This document shows, piece after piece, positions 34,268 to 42,432 of a DNA stretch of 64,000 nucleotides. Each line of letters starts with the position of its first letter. Position 1 is the stretch's first letter. Source of the stretch: Blastococcus mobilis (GTDB lineage Bacteria; Actinomycetota; Actinomycetes; Mycobacteriales; Geodermatophilaceae); contig NZ_FZNO01000008.1 in NCBI RefSeq assembly GCF_900188025.1, positions 1 through 64,000 of the forward strand. The letters run 5' to 3'. The position numbers and the translations under genes are program-made. The notes beneath the pieces were generated by a model. It saw nothing but the letters and a program-made list of their open reading frames with translations. It did not search any database and was not told the DNA's origin.

Positions 34268-35233
34268 TCATCGACCGCTCGCGCCGACCCGCACCGGGCC
34301 GTTCGTCCGCACGGACTCGGCGATCGCGCAGGCCACCCGGTGGGTGCACAGCGCCTCGGCGTAGTCGACCAGCCCGGGCGGGGCCGGGCGGCCGGAGAGC
34401 ACGTCGACGAAGGCCCGGTCCACCGCGAGACGCCCGTCCACGGCCGGTTGCAGCTGCTCGTCCCCGTCGGCGCGGACGATCCGCAGCGAGGTCTCCGTCA
34501 GCTCGACGAGGACGCCGTCCGCGGCCACCTCGATGCCCGCCCGGCCCTTCGCCGCGAGCGTGCAGGTGGCGGCGAGCGTGCCCACCGCCCCGGACGCGAA
34601 GGCCAGGATCGCCGTCGTCGCGTCGGCGACGTCCCGGCCGGGAGCGGACGACGGCGCGGCTGCCGCGTGCACCTCGACGACCTCCCCGACCAGCACCCGG
34701 GCCAGGTCCAGCACGTGCGTGGCCTGCTCGACCACCTGCCCGCCGGAGAGCGCGGCGGTGCTCCACCAGGCAGGCGGGGGCACCTTGTCCTGCCAGGTGA
34801 GGCCGACCAGCCGTGGCGAGGACGTGGCCAGGACCTCCCGCGCGCGGGCGACGGTGTCCAGGTGCCGCCAGTGGTAGCCGGTCGCCGTCGGGACAGCGGA
34901 TGCGGCCACCACCTCGGCCACCGTCTCCGCCACGGCCAGATCGGCGGCCAGCGGCTTCTCGACGAAGAACGGCAGGCCGGCCCGCACCGCACGGAGCTCC
35001 AGCTCGCCGTGCGCGAACGGGGGGACGCAGAGCCACACCCCGTCCAGTGACGCCTGCAGCAGCTGATCGACCGTGTCGACGACGGGGATTCCGAGCTCGG
35101 CGGCCAGCCCGGCGCAGGCGGCGGGATCGGCGTCGGCGATGCCGACGAGCTCGACGTCGTCGAACCCCGCCAGGGTGCGCGCGTGCCGGGCACCCACCCC
35201 ACCGGCGCCGACGAGCCCGATCCGGACCCTCAT
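34268..35233 (-). CDS. Gfo/Idh/MocA-family oxidoreductase
   Basis: 321 residues. The N-terminal Rossmann motif GLVGAGGVGARHARTLAGFD and FFVEKPLAADLAVAETVAEV (the EKP signature of the family) are clear. The C-terminal half is the usual beta-sheet substrate domain. It oxidises or epimerises a sugar or polyol with NAD(P). Substrate unknown. It is translated from an ATG overlapping the HAD phosphatase stop by 4 bases. Confidence 0.88.
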   Translation of the reverse strand: MRVRIGLVGAGGVGARHARTLAGFDDVELVGIADADPAACAGLAAELGIPVVDTVDQLLQASLDGVWLCVPPFAHGELELRAVRAGLPFFVEKPLAADLAVAETVAEVVAASAVPTATGYHWRHLDTVARAREVLATSSPRLVGLTWQDKVPPPAWWSTAALSGGQVVEQATHVLDLARVLVGEVVEVHAAAAPSSAPGRDVADATTAILAFASGAVGTLAATCTLAAKGRAGIEVAADGVLVELTETSLRIVRADGDEQLQPAVDGRLAVDRAFVDVLSGRPAPPGLVDYAEALCTHRVACAIAESVRTNGPVRVGASGR

Positions 35234-35895
35234 CCCAGGTCGGTACCGTCGAGATCGGCCGCGAGATCGGCGGGAGTGTCGTAGATCGCGAGCGCGCCGG
35301 CCTCGCGCAGTTCGTCGTCCCCGAAGCCCCCGGACCGGACGACGACCGCCGGCATCCCGGCGTTCTTCGCCGCCTCGACGTCGTAGACCGAGTCGCCGAT
35401 GACCATGCTCGGCGCGTGCGCCGGCTCACCGAGCTTCTTCAGGGCGACCTGCAGCAGGTCCGGCGCGGGCTTGGTGGATTCGACGTCCTCACTGGTGGTC
35501 CACCCGTCGGCGAGCTCCCGGGCATCGAGCAGGTCGAGAGCCCGCTCCACGTGGTGCGGCTTGCCCGAGCTGGCGAGGACCACCCGGTGCCCACGCTCCT
35601 TGAGCGCGACGATCAGCTCGCGGGCGCCGGGGAGCAGGGCGGTCTCGGCCATCATGGGGTCGACCTCCTGCACCCACCGCTCCCGGGCCTCGTCGCCGAT
35701 GCGCTCCTCCACGTCGTCCCCGCCGAGCGCGGCCACCAGCTGGTCACCGCCCATGCCGATCAGCCGGTGGATCCGCCAGATCGGATACGTCTCGCCCAGC
35801 GACCGGAACGCCCGGTACCAGGCCAGGGCGTGCTGGTAGTTGGTGTCGACGAGGGTCCCGTCCACATCCAGGACGGCGATGCGCGCTTCGCTCAT
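35230..35895 (-). CDS. HAD-superfamily phosphatase
   Basis: 221 residues from ATG 35895. HAD motifs: IAVLDVDGTLVDTNYQHALA (motif I, nucleophile Asp), VVLASSGKPHHVERALD (motif II), KPAPDLLQVALKKL (motif III Lys), MVIGDSVYDVEAAKNAGMP (motif IV). The cap is the small helical type of the phosphoglycolate/beta-phosphoglucomutase branch. It is the first gene of a two-gene unit with the oxidoreductase. A role dephosphorylating a sugar phosphate for that enzyme is plausible but unproven. Confidence 0.88.
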   Translation of the reverse strand: MSEARIAVLDVDGTLVDTNYQHALAWYRAFRSLGETYPIWRIHRLIGMGGDQLVAALGGDDVEERIGDEARERWVQEVDPMMAETALLPGARELIVALKERGHRVVLASSGKPHHVERALDLLDARELADGWTTSEDVESTKPAPDLLQVALKKLGEPAHAPSMVIGDSVYDVEAAKNAGMPAVVVRSGGFGDDELREAGALAIYDTPADLAADLDGTDLG

Positions 35896-35971
35896 GCGCC
35901 CACCCCTGCCCACCCCCGAGCTGTCTGTACCGAAAGCGGAGCGCGGAGTTCCAGCTTTCTGTACAGAAGGC

Positions 35972-37096
35972 TCACGGGGAGTGGACGAGGAGGCCCCGGA
36001 CGGTCTCGCCGGCGGCCTGGTCGCGGTAGCCCTGGTCGATCTGGTCCAGCGTGTACCGCCGGGTGATCAGCCGGTCCAGCTCCAACCGGCCCTCCTCGTG
36101 CAGGCGCAGCAGCATCGGGATGTCGCGGAACGGGTTGCACGAGCCGAACAGCGAGCCCTGGATGCGCTGCTCGAACACCGTCGCCAGCTGCCCGCCGAGC
36201 ACGACGTTGCCCTCCTCGGGCCGGTCGGCGAGGGCCGTGAGCACCAGCGTCCCGCCCTTGCCCAGGGACGACGCCGCGCCGGCGTAGGCCTCCGCCGACA
36301 TCTTCCCCACGGTCACGATCACCACGTCGGCGCCGGTGCCGCGCGAGAGCCGGCGGGCCAGGTCGGTCGCCTCGTCCGTGCCGGCGACGGTGTGCGTGGC
36401 GCCCAGCGACTCGGCGAATCCGCGCTTCATCGCGACCGGGTCGACGCCGATCACGTTCGTCGCCCCGGCGTGCACCGCACCCTGGACCGCGTTGACCCCG
36501 ACACCCCCCAGCCCGACGACGACGACCGTGTCACCGGGCCGCACGCCGCCGGAGTACACCGCTGAGCCCCAGCCGGTCGGCACGCTGCAGGCGACCAGGG
36601 CCGCCGTGTCCAGCGCGATCCACGGGTCGATCCGCACGCAGGAGAACTCGCTGAGCAGCGTGTGGCGGGCGAAGGCGCCCACCATGCAGAAACCGCCGAG
36701 CGGCTCGCCGTCCAGCCGGAAGGGAAAGGTGCCGGTGGGCAGCTTGCCGCTGGCGACGGTGGCGCCCTTGTCGCACAGGTTCGAGCGGCCGGTGGCGCAG
36801 AACCGGCAGTGCCCGCAGGCGGGCAGGAAGCTGGTGACGACGTGGTCGCCCGGCGCGACGGCAGTGACGCCGGGGCCGACGGCCAGGACGACGCCGGACC
36901 CCTCGTGCCCGCCGACGATCGGGTAGCGACCGCCCGGGTTCGAGTGACGCAGGTGCTCATCGGAATGGCACAGCCCCGCGTACGCCATCTCGACCAGCAC
37001 CTCGCCCGGGCCCGGGTCGAGAACCTCCAGCTCGACGATGTCGTACTCGGTCCCCGCCCGGCGGAGAACAGCAGCTCTGGTGCGCACGGCGGACAT
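35972..37096 (-). CDS. Zinc-dependent alcohol dehydrogenase, NDMA-dependent type
   Basis: 374 residues from ATG 37096. MDR family: GLCHSDEHLRHSN (catalytic zinc Cys), GGHEGSGVVLAVGPGV, the structural-zinc Cys cluster CGHCRFCATGRSNLCD, and GDTVVVVGLGGVGVNAVQGA (NAD fold). The sequence follows the NDMA-dependent alcohol dehydrogenase family of actinobacteria, which hold NAD tightly. It oxidises an alcohol or aldehyde; substrate unknown. A TetR gene lies 128 bases upstream on the same strand and may control it. Confidence 0.9.
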   Translation of the reverse strand: MSAVRTRAAVLRRAGTEYDIVELEVLDPGPGEVLVEMAYAGLCHSDEHLRHSNPGGRYPIVGGHEGSGVVLAVGPGVTAVAPGDHVVTSFLPACGHCRFCATGRSNLCDKGATVASGKLPTGTFPFRLDGEPLGGFCMVGAFARHTLLSEFSCVRIDPWIALDTAALVACSVPTGWGSAVYSGGVRPGDTVVVVGLGGVGVNAVQGAVHAGATNVIGVDPVAMKRGFAESLGATHTVAGTDEATDLARRLSRGTGADVVIVTVGKMSAEAYAGAASSLGKGGTLVLTALADRPEEGNVVLGGQLATVFEQRIQGSLFGSCNPFRDIPMLLRLHEEGRLELDRLITRRYTLDQIDQGYRDQAAGETVRGLLVHSP

Positions 37097-37224
37097 GCTG
37101 CCCGGGCCGGTGCCGGACGGCGAGGCAGGGCCCCTCGGTGCCGCTCGTGTCTCCGGCGGCACACCGCTTCCCGGCCGAGGAGGACGTCTTCTCGGCCGGC
37201 TGACGCCGGGCGCGGTCGGGAGCG

Positions 37225-37830
37225 TCAGATGCGAGCGGCCCCCGTGCGCACCGGCGCCCGCTCCGCGATCGGTAGCAGGACGTCGTCGACCAGCTGGGCG
37301 AGCTGCTCGTCGGTCATCATGCCGTTGGGACCGGCCGTGTAGCGCTGCCACCAGAAGGCCTGCACCACCGCGCCGAGCAGCGACAGCCGTTCCGGCTCGA
37401 TCGGCTCGCCCCGTTCGGCCGCCCGCCGACCGAGCTCGGCGACGGCGGCGGCGAGCGGACGTACGAGCGCCTCGTCGAGGGCCGCGCACAGCTTCTCGTC
37501 GTGCCGCGCGGCACCGACGATGCTGGCGAGGGCGCGTTCCTCGCGGTCCAGGGGCCGGGTCCAGCACGCCATCAGGAAGATCAGGTCCTCCCGCAGCGAG
37601 TCGCCGCCCTCCGGCGTCGGAACGAGCCTGAACCGGCTGACCGCATGGTGGACCAGCGCCGCCATCGTGGGCCATCGGCGGTAGATGCCGGCCTTCCCGG
37701 CCCGGGCTCGGGTAGCGATCCGGTCGCTGTTGAGCCGACCCCACCCTTCCTCGGCGAGGATGTCCACCGTCACCGAGAGCAGTTGCTCGGACAGTTCCGA
37801 GCTGAGTGGCCGCCCAGGCGTCCCACTCAT
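37225..37830 (-). CDS. TetR-family transcriptional regulator
   Basis: 201 residues from ATG 37830. The HTH region is LLSVTVDILAEEGWGRLNSD, RIATRARAGKAGIYRRWPTM, the classic TetR pattern with KAGIYRRWP in the recognition helix. The C-terminal domain resembles the TetR_C_11-like ligand domains of actinobacteria. Target unknown; the alcohol dehydrogenase downstream is the obvious candidate. Confidence 0.88.
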   Translation of the reverse strand: MSGTPGRPLSSELSEQLLSVTVDILAEEGWGRLNSDRIATRARAGKAGIYRRWPTMAALVHHAVSRFRLVPTPEGGDSLREDLIFLMACWTRPLDREERALASIVGAARHDEKLCAALDEALVRPLAAAVAELGRRAAERGEPIEPERLSLLGAVVQAFWWQRYTAGPNGMMTDEQLAQLVDDVLLPIAERAPVRTGAARI

Positions 37831-37988
37831 GACGGAAATCCGTGACACGACGTCATACGCACCGCGACATCCTGGCCCGTGGATCGGTTCACCACAATGA
37901 CCAGGCCGGAGAATGTCAGCCGACCGGGGACGCAGGAGAGCTCCCGTATCCCGCTGCGCGTCGCCGCAGGTCGGCACGGCGTTTCGGG

Positions 37989-38321
37989 TCAGGCCCCCGC
38001 AGCGCTCTCGATCTGCACCTGCAGGGTGGCCCCGTCCTCGGACAGCCAGCCCTTGGTGCGGGCGGCACCGATCATCTCGTCCCAGCGCGCCTGCCAATCG
38101 GGAGTGGTCGCCCGTGACTCCGCCGCGGCCCGCAAGGCGGTCACGTCCAGGAGGGCGGTGTCACCGTCCGCGAGCCGGCCGAGACCGGCCTGCTCCAGCA
38201 CCTCCGCGGCCTCCTCATCGGTGACCTGGCCCAGCGCCAGGTGCAGCCGGCCGAGCTCGTCGACGTCGACCAACCGCGCCTCCGGACGCTCCTCGGCGCC
38301 CGTCACCACCTCGACGATCAC
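37989..38321 (-). CDS. Small conserved-type hypothetical protein
   Basis: 110 residues, acidic: MIVEVVTGAEERPEARLVDV, EELGRL-like helices, DGDTALLDVTALRAAAES and WQARWDEMIGAARTKGWL. No domain recognised and no membrane segment. The WxxRWDxMIxxAxxxGW region looks like a folded helix pair. It lies upstream of the TetR gene, 75 bases from menB, with its own promoter likely. Confidence 0.65.
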   Translation of the reverse strand: MIVEVVTGAEERPEARLVDVDELGRLHLALGQVTDEEAAEVLEQAGLGRLADGDTALLDVTALRAAAESRATTPDWQARWDEMIGAARTKGWLSEDGATLQVQIESAAGA

Positions 38322-38396
38322 TTCAAGGACCCCCTTCTCCCCAGCACTCGCAAGCTCGCGCCGGGACCCGGCAGGGAGCCACGAGCGCGTCGGTCG

Positions 38397-39284
38397 TCAC
38401 ACATGCCAAGGAAACCGCGTGAAGTCGGGGTCGCGCTTCTCGAGGAAGGCGTCGCGGCCCTCGACCGCCTCCTCGGCCATGTAGGCCAGCCGGGTGGTCT
38501 CGCCGGCGAACAACTGCTGCCCGACGAGGCCGTCGTCGATGAGGTTGAAGGAGTACTTGAGCATCCGCTGGGCGGTCGGGCTCTTGGCGACGATCCGCCT
38601 CGCCCAGTCCAGCGCCGTGGCCTCCAGCTCCGCGTGCGGCACGACCCGGTTGACCATGCCCATCGCGTGGGCGTCCTGCGCGGTGTACTCGTCGCCGAGG
38701 AAGAAGATCTCGCGGGCGAACTTCTGGCCCACCTGGCGCGCGAGGTAGGCCGAGCCGAACCCGCCGTCGAAACTGCCGACATCGGCGTCGGTCTGCTTGA
38801 ACCGGGCGTGCTCCGCACTGGCCAGGGTCAGGTCGGAGACGACGTGCAGGCTGTGCCCACCCCCCGCGGCCCACCCGGGGACGACGCAGATGACGACCTT
38901 CGGCATGAAGCGGATCAGCCGCTGCGCCTCGAGGATGTGCAACCGGCCGGAACTGCCCTGGCTGTGCTCGTAGCCGTACTTCCCCCGGACCCGCTGGTCC
39001 CCCCCGGAGCAGAAGGCCCAGCCGCCGTCCCTGGGGCTGGGGCCGTTGCCGGTGAGGATCACACAGCCGACGTCGGTGGACAGTCGCGCGTGCTCGAGCG
39101 CGGCGATCAGCTCGTCGACGCTCTGCGGCCGGAAGGCGTTGCGCACTTCGGGACGGTCGAAGGCGATGCGGACGACACCTGCGTCCACCGCCCGGTGATA
39201 GGTGATGTCGGCGAAGTCGAAGCCCTCGACCGGCCGCCAGGCGGAGCTGTCGAAGATCTCGGAGACGTCGTCGTGGGCGCTCAT
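38397..39284 (-). CDS. menB: 1,4-dihydroxy-2-naphthoyl-CoA synthase
   Basis: 295 residues, crotonase fold. MenB-specific features: VRIAFDRPEVRNAFRPQSVD, WAFCSGGDQRVRGKYGY (oxyanion-hole and loop), VVICVVPGWAAGGGHSLHVV and KQTDADVGSFDGGFGSAYLA, ending DPDFTRFPWHV. It closes the naphthoquinone ring from o-succinylbenzoyl-CoA in menaquinone synthesis. Menaquinone would be the acceptor for the formate dehydrogenase at 13-18 kb. No other men genes are in the window. Confidence 0.95.
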   Translation of the reverse strand: MSAHDDVSEIFDSSAWRPVEGFDFADITYHRAVDAGVVRIAFDRPEVRNAFRPQSVDELIAALEHARLSTDVGCVILTGNGPSPRDGGWAFCSGGDQRVRGKYGYEHSQGSSGRLHILEAQRLIRFMPKVVICVVPGWAAGGGHSLHVVSDLTLASAEHARFKQTDADVGSFDGGFGSAYLARQVGQKFAREIFFLGDEYTAQDAHAMGMVNRVVPHAELEATALDWARRIVAKSPTAQRMLKYSFNLIDDGLVGQQLFAGETTRLAYMAEEAVEGRDAFLEKRDPDFTRFPWHV

Positions 39285-39327
39285 GCGTTCGAACCTAACG
39301 CGGGTCCCCCAGCCGGTAACGGCCGCG

Positions 39328-40044
39328 TCACTGGCCGAGCAGCCCGCCCGCCGCGCCTCCGACGGTGTCGGTCAGGCCGTCGACCACGTCGGTCGCGGGT
39401 TCCAGCGGGTTGGGTGGGCAGCCGCAGTCCCCGTCCTCCTCGGCCGGTGGCGGACCGTCCCCGCCCTCGGGCCTGGTGCCGCCCGCCGGGGCGGTGCCGG
39501 GGTCCGAGCCGCCCGACGGCCCTGACCCGCCGACCGGACCCGACCCGCCAGCCGGACCCGACCCGCCACCTGCCGGGCTCGCAGGTGTCCCTGCCGCGGT
39601 TCCGCGGCCCGTACCGCCCTCCGCGCCACCGCCACCGGCCGGTGCGCCGCCGATCCCGCCGGCACCGCTGGAGCCACCACCGGCGACACCGGGGTCGGCG
39701 GCAGCACCCCCCGGTGCGACGTTCGCGGTGCCGTCCACCGGGGGCGGCCCGGCCTCCGGAGACGCCGAGGACTGCGTGGCCACGCCCGCTCCCCCGCGCC
39801 CCGTGCCCTCCTCCGTGCCGGTCGCCGGCCCGCCGGTGAAGACGCCGTCCGGGACCCTGGAGGAGCCGTCACCGTCGTTGCCACCGGGCAGGAAGAGGGC
39901 CAGCGGCGCGGCGACGAGCAGGCCGGCACAGACCGTGCTCAGGACCAGGAGGATCCGGGCGCGACGGCGCTGGAGTGCGTGGTCGGCATGGCCGAGCCCG
40001 GGCGGTGCGGGGCGCTGGGCGCGATGCCGGTGACGGCGGGACAG
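39328..40044 (-). CDS. Gly/Pro-rich membrane-anchored protein with probable CTG start
   Basis: 238 residues if it starts at CTG 40044. No ATG, GTG or TTG lies between the upstream stop and the membrane segment, but GAGGAG sits 6 bases before this CTG. The N-terminus is basic ((M)SRRHRHRAQRP), then ARILLVLSTVCAGLLVAAPL as a membrane helix, then a ~130-residue Gly/Pro/Ala/Ser tail and a short end CGCPPNPLEPATDVVDGLTD. The layout mirrors the protein at 18781-20079. GTG 39783 is the next usable start but would drop the helix. Function unknown. Confidence 0.5.
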   Translation of the reverse strand: MSRRHRHRAQRPAPPGLGHADHALQRRRARILLVLSTVCAGLLVAAPLALFLPGGNDGDGSSRVPDGVFTGGPATGTEEGTGRGGAGVATQSSASPEAGPPPVDGTANVAPGGAAADPGVAGGGSSGAGGIGGAPAGGGGAEGGTGRGTAAGTPASPAGGGSGPAGGSGPVGGSGPSGGSDPGTAPAGGTRPEGGDGPPPAEEDGDCGCPPNPLEPATDVVDGLTDTVGGAAGGLLGQ

Positions 40045-40127
40045 GACCGGCTCCTCGGGTGTGCGACTGGACCAAGATCAGTGACCGCCTACCCACGCAG
40101 AGCCACCTCATGCGCCGCCACGCCGGA

Positions 40128-40697
40128 CTAACCGCGCGCGTCCTCCAGCAGCGGGCGCAGCCGCGACAGCGAGGCCGCGAGGCCCGGGTGCAGGTCCACC
40201 TCCTCCAGTCCGGTGAGGGGCAGCCAGGCGACGCCGGTGCTCTCGCCGTCCAGCGTCAGGTCGGCGGCCTCGATCGAGCGGGCCGGGCGGGCGAGCACGG
40301 TCGTGTAGGACCAGCCGCCGTGGTCGTCGACCGAGCGGGCACCGAGGACGACGTCGTCCGGTGTCAGGCCCAGCTCCTCGCGCACCTCGCGCAGTGCGCC
40401 GTCGTCCGCCGTCTCCCCGTGATGCAGCGCGCCGCCCGGCGTCCCCCACGTGCCGCCGTGGTGGGACCACCAGGCGCGGTGCTGCAGCAGCACCTCGGGA
40501 CCTCGCGCGCCGTCCCGGTGCAGGAGCAGGCCCGCCGCACCGGCGCGGCCCCAGTGCCGGTGGCCCTGGGCACAGACGGTCCAGCCGTCGGTCGAGGGGA
40601 GCACCCGTCCAGTGAACCCGGTCGTGCGCCGTGGTGCCGCGGCGCAGCGGGTGCTCCGCGGACGCTCGTGCTCCGGGTGCACCTGCACTCGGAGCAC
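40128..40697 (-). CDS. NUDIX hydrolase
   Basis: 189 residues from GTG 40697; later starts are possible. Nudix box: GGALHHGETADDGALREVREELGL spans GX5EX7REUXEEXGU with all Glu ligands. Preceding AAGLLLHRDG and WSHHGGTWGTPGG are typical. It hydrolyses a nucleoside diphosphate linked to another group; substrate unknown. Divergent from the MaoC-type gene. Confidence 0.85.
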   Translation of the reverse strand: MLRVQVHPEHERPRSTRCAAAPRRTTGFTGRVLPSTDGWTVCAQGHRHWGRAGAAGLLLHRDGARGPEVLLQHRAWWSHHGGTWGTPGGALHHGETADDGALREVREELGLTPDDVVLGARSVDDHGGWSYTTVLARPARSIEAADLTLDGESTGVAWLPLTGLEEVDLHPGLAASLSRLRPLLEDARG

Positions 40698-40753
40698 TAG
40701 GTTGCTGAACAGATGTTCTGCGCCCGCACGCCGTTCCGGGAGGACAACACCGC

Positions 40754-41212
40754 ATGACCACCACGACGACCCTGGCCGAGGTCCCCGCCCTCCTCGGCAC
40801 CGAGCTGGGCAGCAGCGACTGGCACGAGGTCACCCAGGACCACGTCAACCTGTTCGCCGAGGCGACCGGCGACCACCAGTGGATCCACGTCGACGTCGAG
40901 CGCGCCAAGGCCGAGAGCCCCTTCGGCGGCCCGATCGCCCATGGCTACCTCACGCTGTCGCTGCTGGCGTCGCTCTCGGCGCAGGTGCTCGTCGTCACCG
41001 ACACGGTGATGGCCGTCAACTACGGCCTCAACAAGGTGCGCTTCCCGTCACCGGTGCCCGTCGGCTCGAAGGTGCGGCTGACCGCCACCCTGAAGTCGGT
41101 CGAGGAGATCGTCGGCGGTGTGCAGCTCGTGCTGGCCGCCGTCATCGAGCGCGAGGGCGGCGACAAGCCGGTCTGCATCGCCGAGCCGGTCTTCCGCTAC
41201 TACGGGGGCTGA
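40754..41212 (+). CDS. MaoC-like dehydratase / enoyl-CoA hydratase
   Basis: 152 residues with a hot-dog fold. The hydratase motif is VNLFAEATGDHQWIHVDVER, with Asp and His in place, then GPIAHGYLTLSLLASL. GGGAGGA lies 9-14 bases before the ATG. It hydrates enoyl-CoA thioesters. Standing alone, its pathway is not evident. Confidence 0.92.
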   Translation: MTTTTTLAEVPALLGTELGSSDWHEVTQDHVNLFAEATGDHQWIHVDVERAKAESPFGGPIAHGYLTLSLLASLSAQVLVVTDTVMAVNYGLNKVRFPSPVPVGSKVRLTATLKSVEEIVGGVQLVLAAVIEREGGDKPVCIAEPVFRYYGG

Positions 41213-41313
41213 CACCCGGGCGCGCCCGTTCCCACGCGCGTCGCCGTCTTCACGGGGTTCCACGCCGGCCCGCCGTCGGGCGCCGACCACGCGCACTGCC
41301 TAGCGTTCGCGGC

Positions 41314-42429
41314 ATGGAGCACTGGGACGTCGTCGTCGTGGGTGGCGGGCCGGCCGGCGCCGCCGCCGCCACGGCCGCCCGTCGAGCCCGACCCGGGGCC
41401 CGGGTGCTCGTGCTCGACCGTTCCCGGTTCCCGCGCGACAAGGTGTGCGGCGACGGCATCGCGCCCGAGGCGCTCGACGTCCTCGCGGAGCTGGGGTTCG
41501 ACACCGAGTTCCTGACCGAGGGGTACGCGGTCGTGCCCCGGCTGCGGCTGCGTTCCCCCGGCGGGACGACGGTCGAGCGGGTCATGCACCGCCCGGCCAG
41601 GGTGGTCCCGCGCGCCGTCCTCGACTCCCGGCTGCTCAGCGGGGCGCTGGCCGCGGGCGCGGAGTTCCGGCGGCACGTCGTCCGGCGGGTGGAGGTGCAC
41701 CCGGCGCACGTCGAGGTCGACCGCTCCCTGACCGCCGGCGCCGTGATCGGCGCGGACGGCGCGGAGTCGGTCGTCCGCCGGGCGCTCGGGACGGCCCCGA
41801 ACCGGCCGCACCAGATCGCGATCGCCATCCGCGGGTACGCCCCCGTTCCCGCGGGGTTGGAGCGCGTGCAACTGATCGCCACCACCGAGCAGCGGTGGCC
41901 GGCCTACGCGTGGTCCTTCCCGCTCGGCGACGGACGGGCCAACGTCGGCTACGGCGAGCTCGTCTCCGGCGACGTCGACCGGGCGGGGCTGCTGGCCGGG
42001 CTGGACCGGCTGCTGCCCGGGGTGGCGGCCGAGCAGCTGCGGGCGCACCGGCTGCCGCTGTCGACCGGCCGCCCGCGCCAGCCCGACGGGCGGGTGCTGC
42101 TGGCCGGGGACGCCGCCTCGCTGATCAATCCGCTCACCGGCGAGGGCATCTTCTACGCCGTCCTCTCCGGCGCGCTGGCCGGCGCCGCCGCGGTCGAGGG
42201 CGCCACGCCGGGCGCGGCCTACCGCCGGGCGTTGCGGCTGCGCCTGGGCCGGCATCTGCGCCACTCGTCGACGGCGTCCTGGGCCAGCCGCTGGCCGCAG
42301 GTGATGGACGCGGTCTTCCGTGCGGCGGCCGACGACCAGCGGGTCTTCGACGACGTCGTCGAGCTGGGCCTGGCCGACGGGCGGCTGACCGCCCGCACCC
42401 TCACCGCCGCCGCCCGCCGCCTCCGCTGA
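41314..42429 (+). CDS. Geranylgeranyl reductase-family FAD oxidoreductase
   Basis: 371 residues from ATG 41314. FAD-binding: WDVVVVGGGPAGAAAATAAR, DRSRFPRDKVCGDGIAPEAL (CxGD-type signature of the family), VIGADGAESVVRRALG, GRVLLAGDAASLINPLTGEG. Family members reduce isoprenoid double bonds in menaquinone side chains, lipids or chlorophyll; in actinobacteria MenJ-like enzymes act on menaquinone, which fits the menB gene 2 kb away. It ends only 3 bases from the convergent phosphatase stop. Confidence 0.88.
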   Translation: MEHWDVVVVGGGPAGAAAATAARRARPGARVLVLDRSRFPRDKVCGDGIAPEALDVLAELGFDTEFLTEGYAVVPRLRLRSPGGTTVERVMHRPARVVPRAVLDSRLLSGALAAGAEFRRHVVRRVEVHPAHVEVDRSLTAGAVIGADGAESVVRRALGTAPNRPHQIAIAIRGYAPVPAGLERVQLIATTEQRWPAYAWSFPLGDGRANVGYGELVSGDVDRAGLLAGLDRLLPGVAAEQLRAHRLPLSTGRPRQPDGRVLLAGDAASLINPLTGEGIFYAVLSGALAGAAAVEGATPGAAYRRALRLRLGRHLRHSSTASWASRWPQVMDAVFRAAADDQRVFDDVVELGLADGRLTARTLTAAARRLR

Positions 42430-42432
42430 CCG

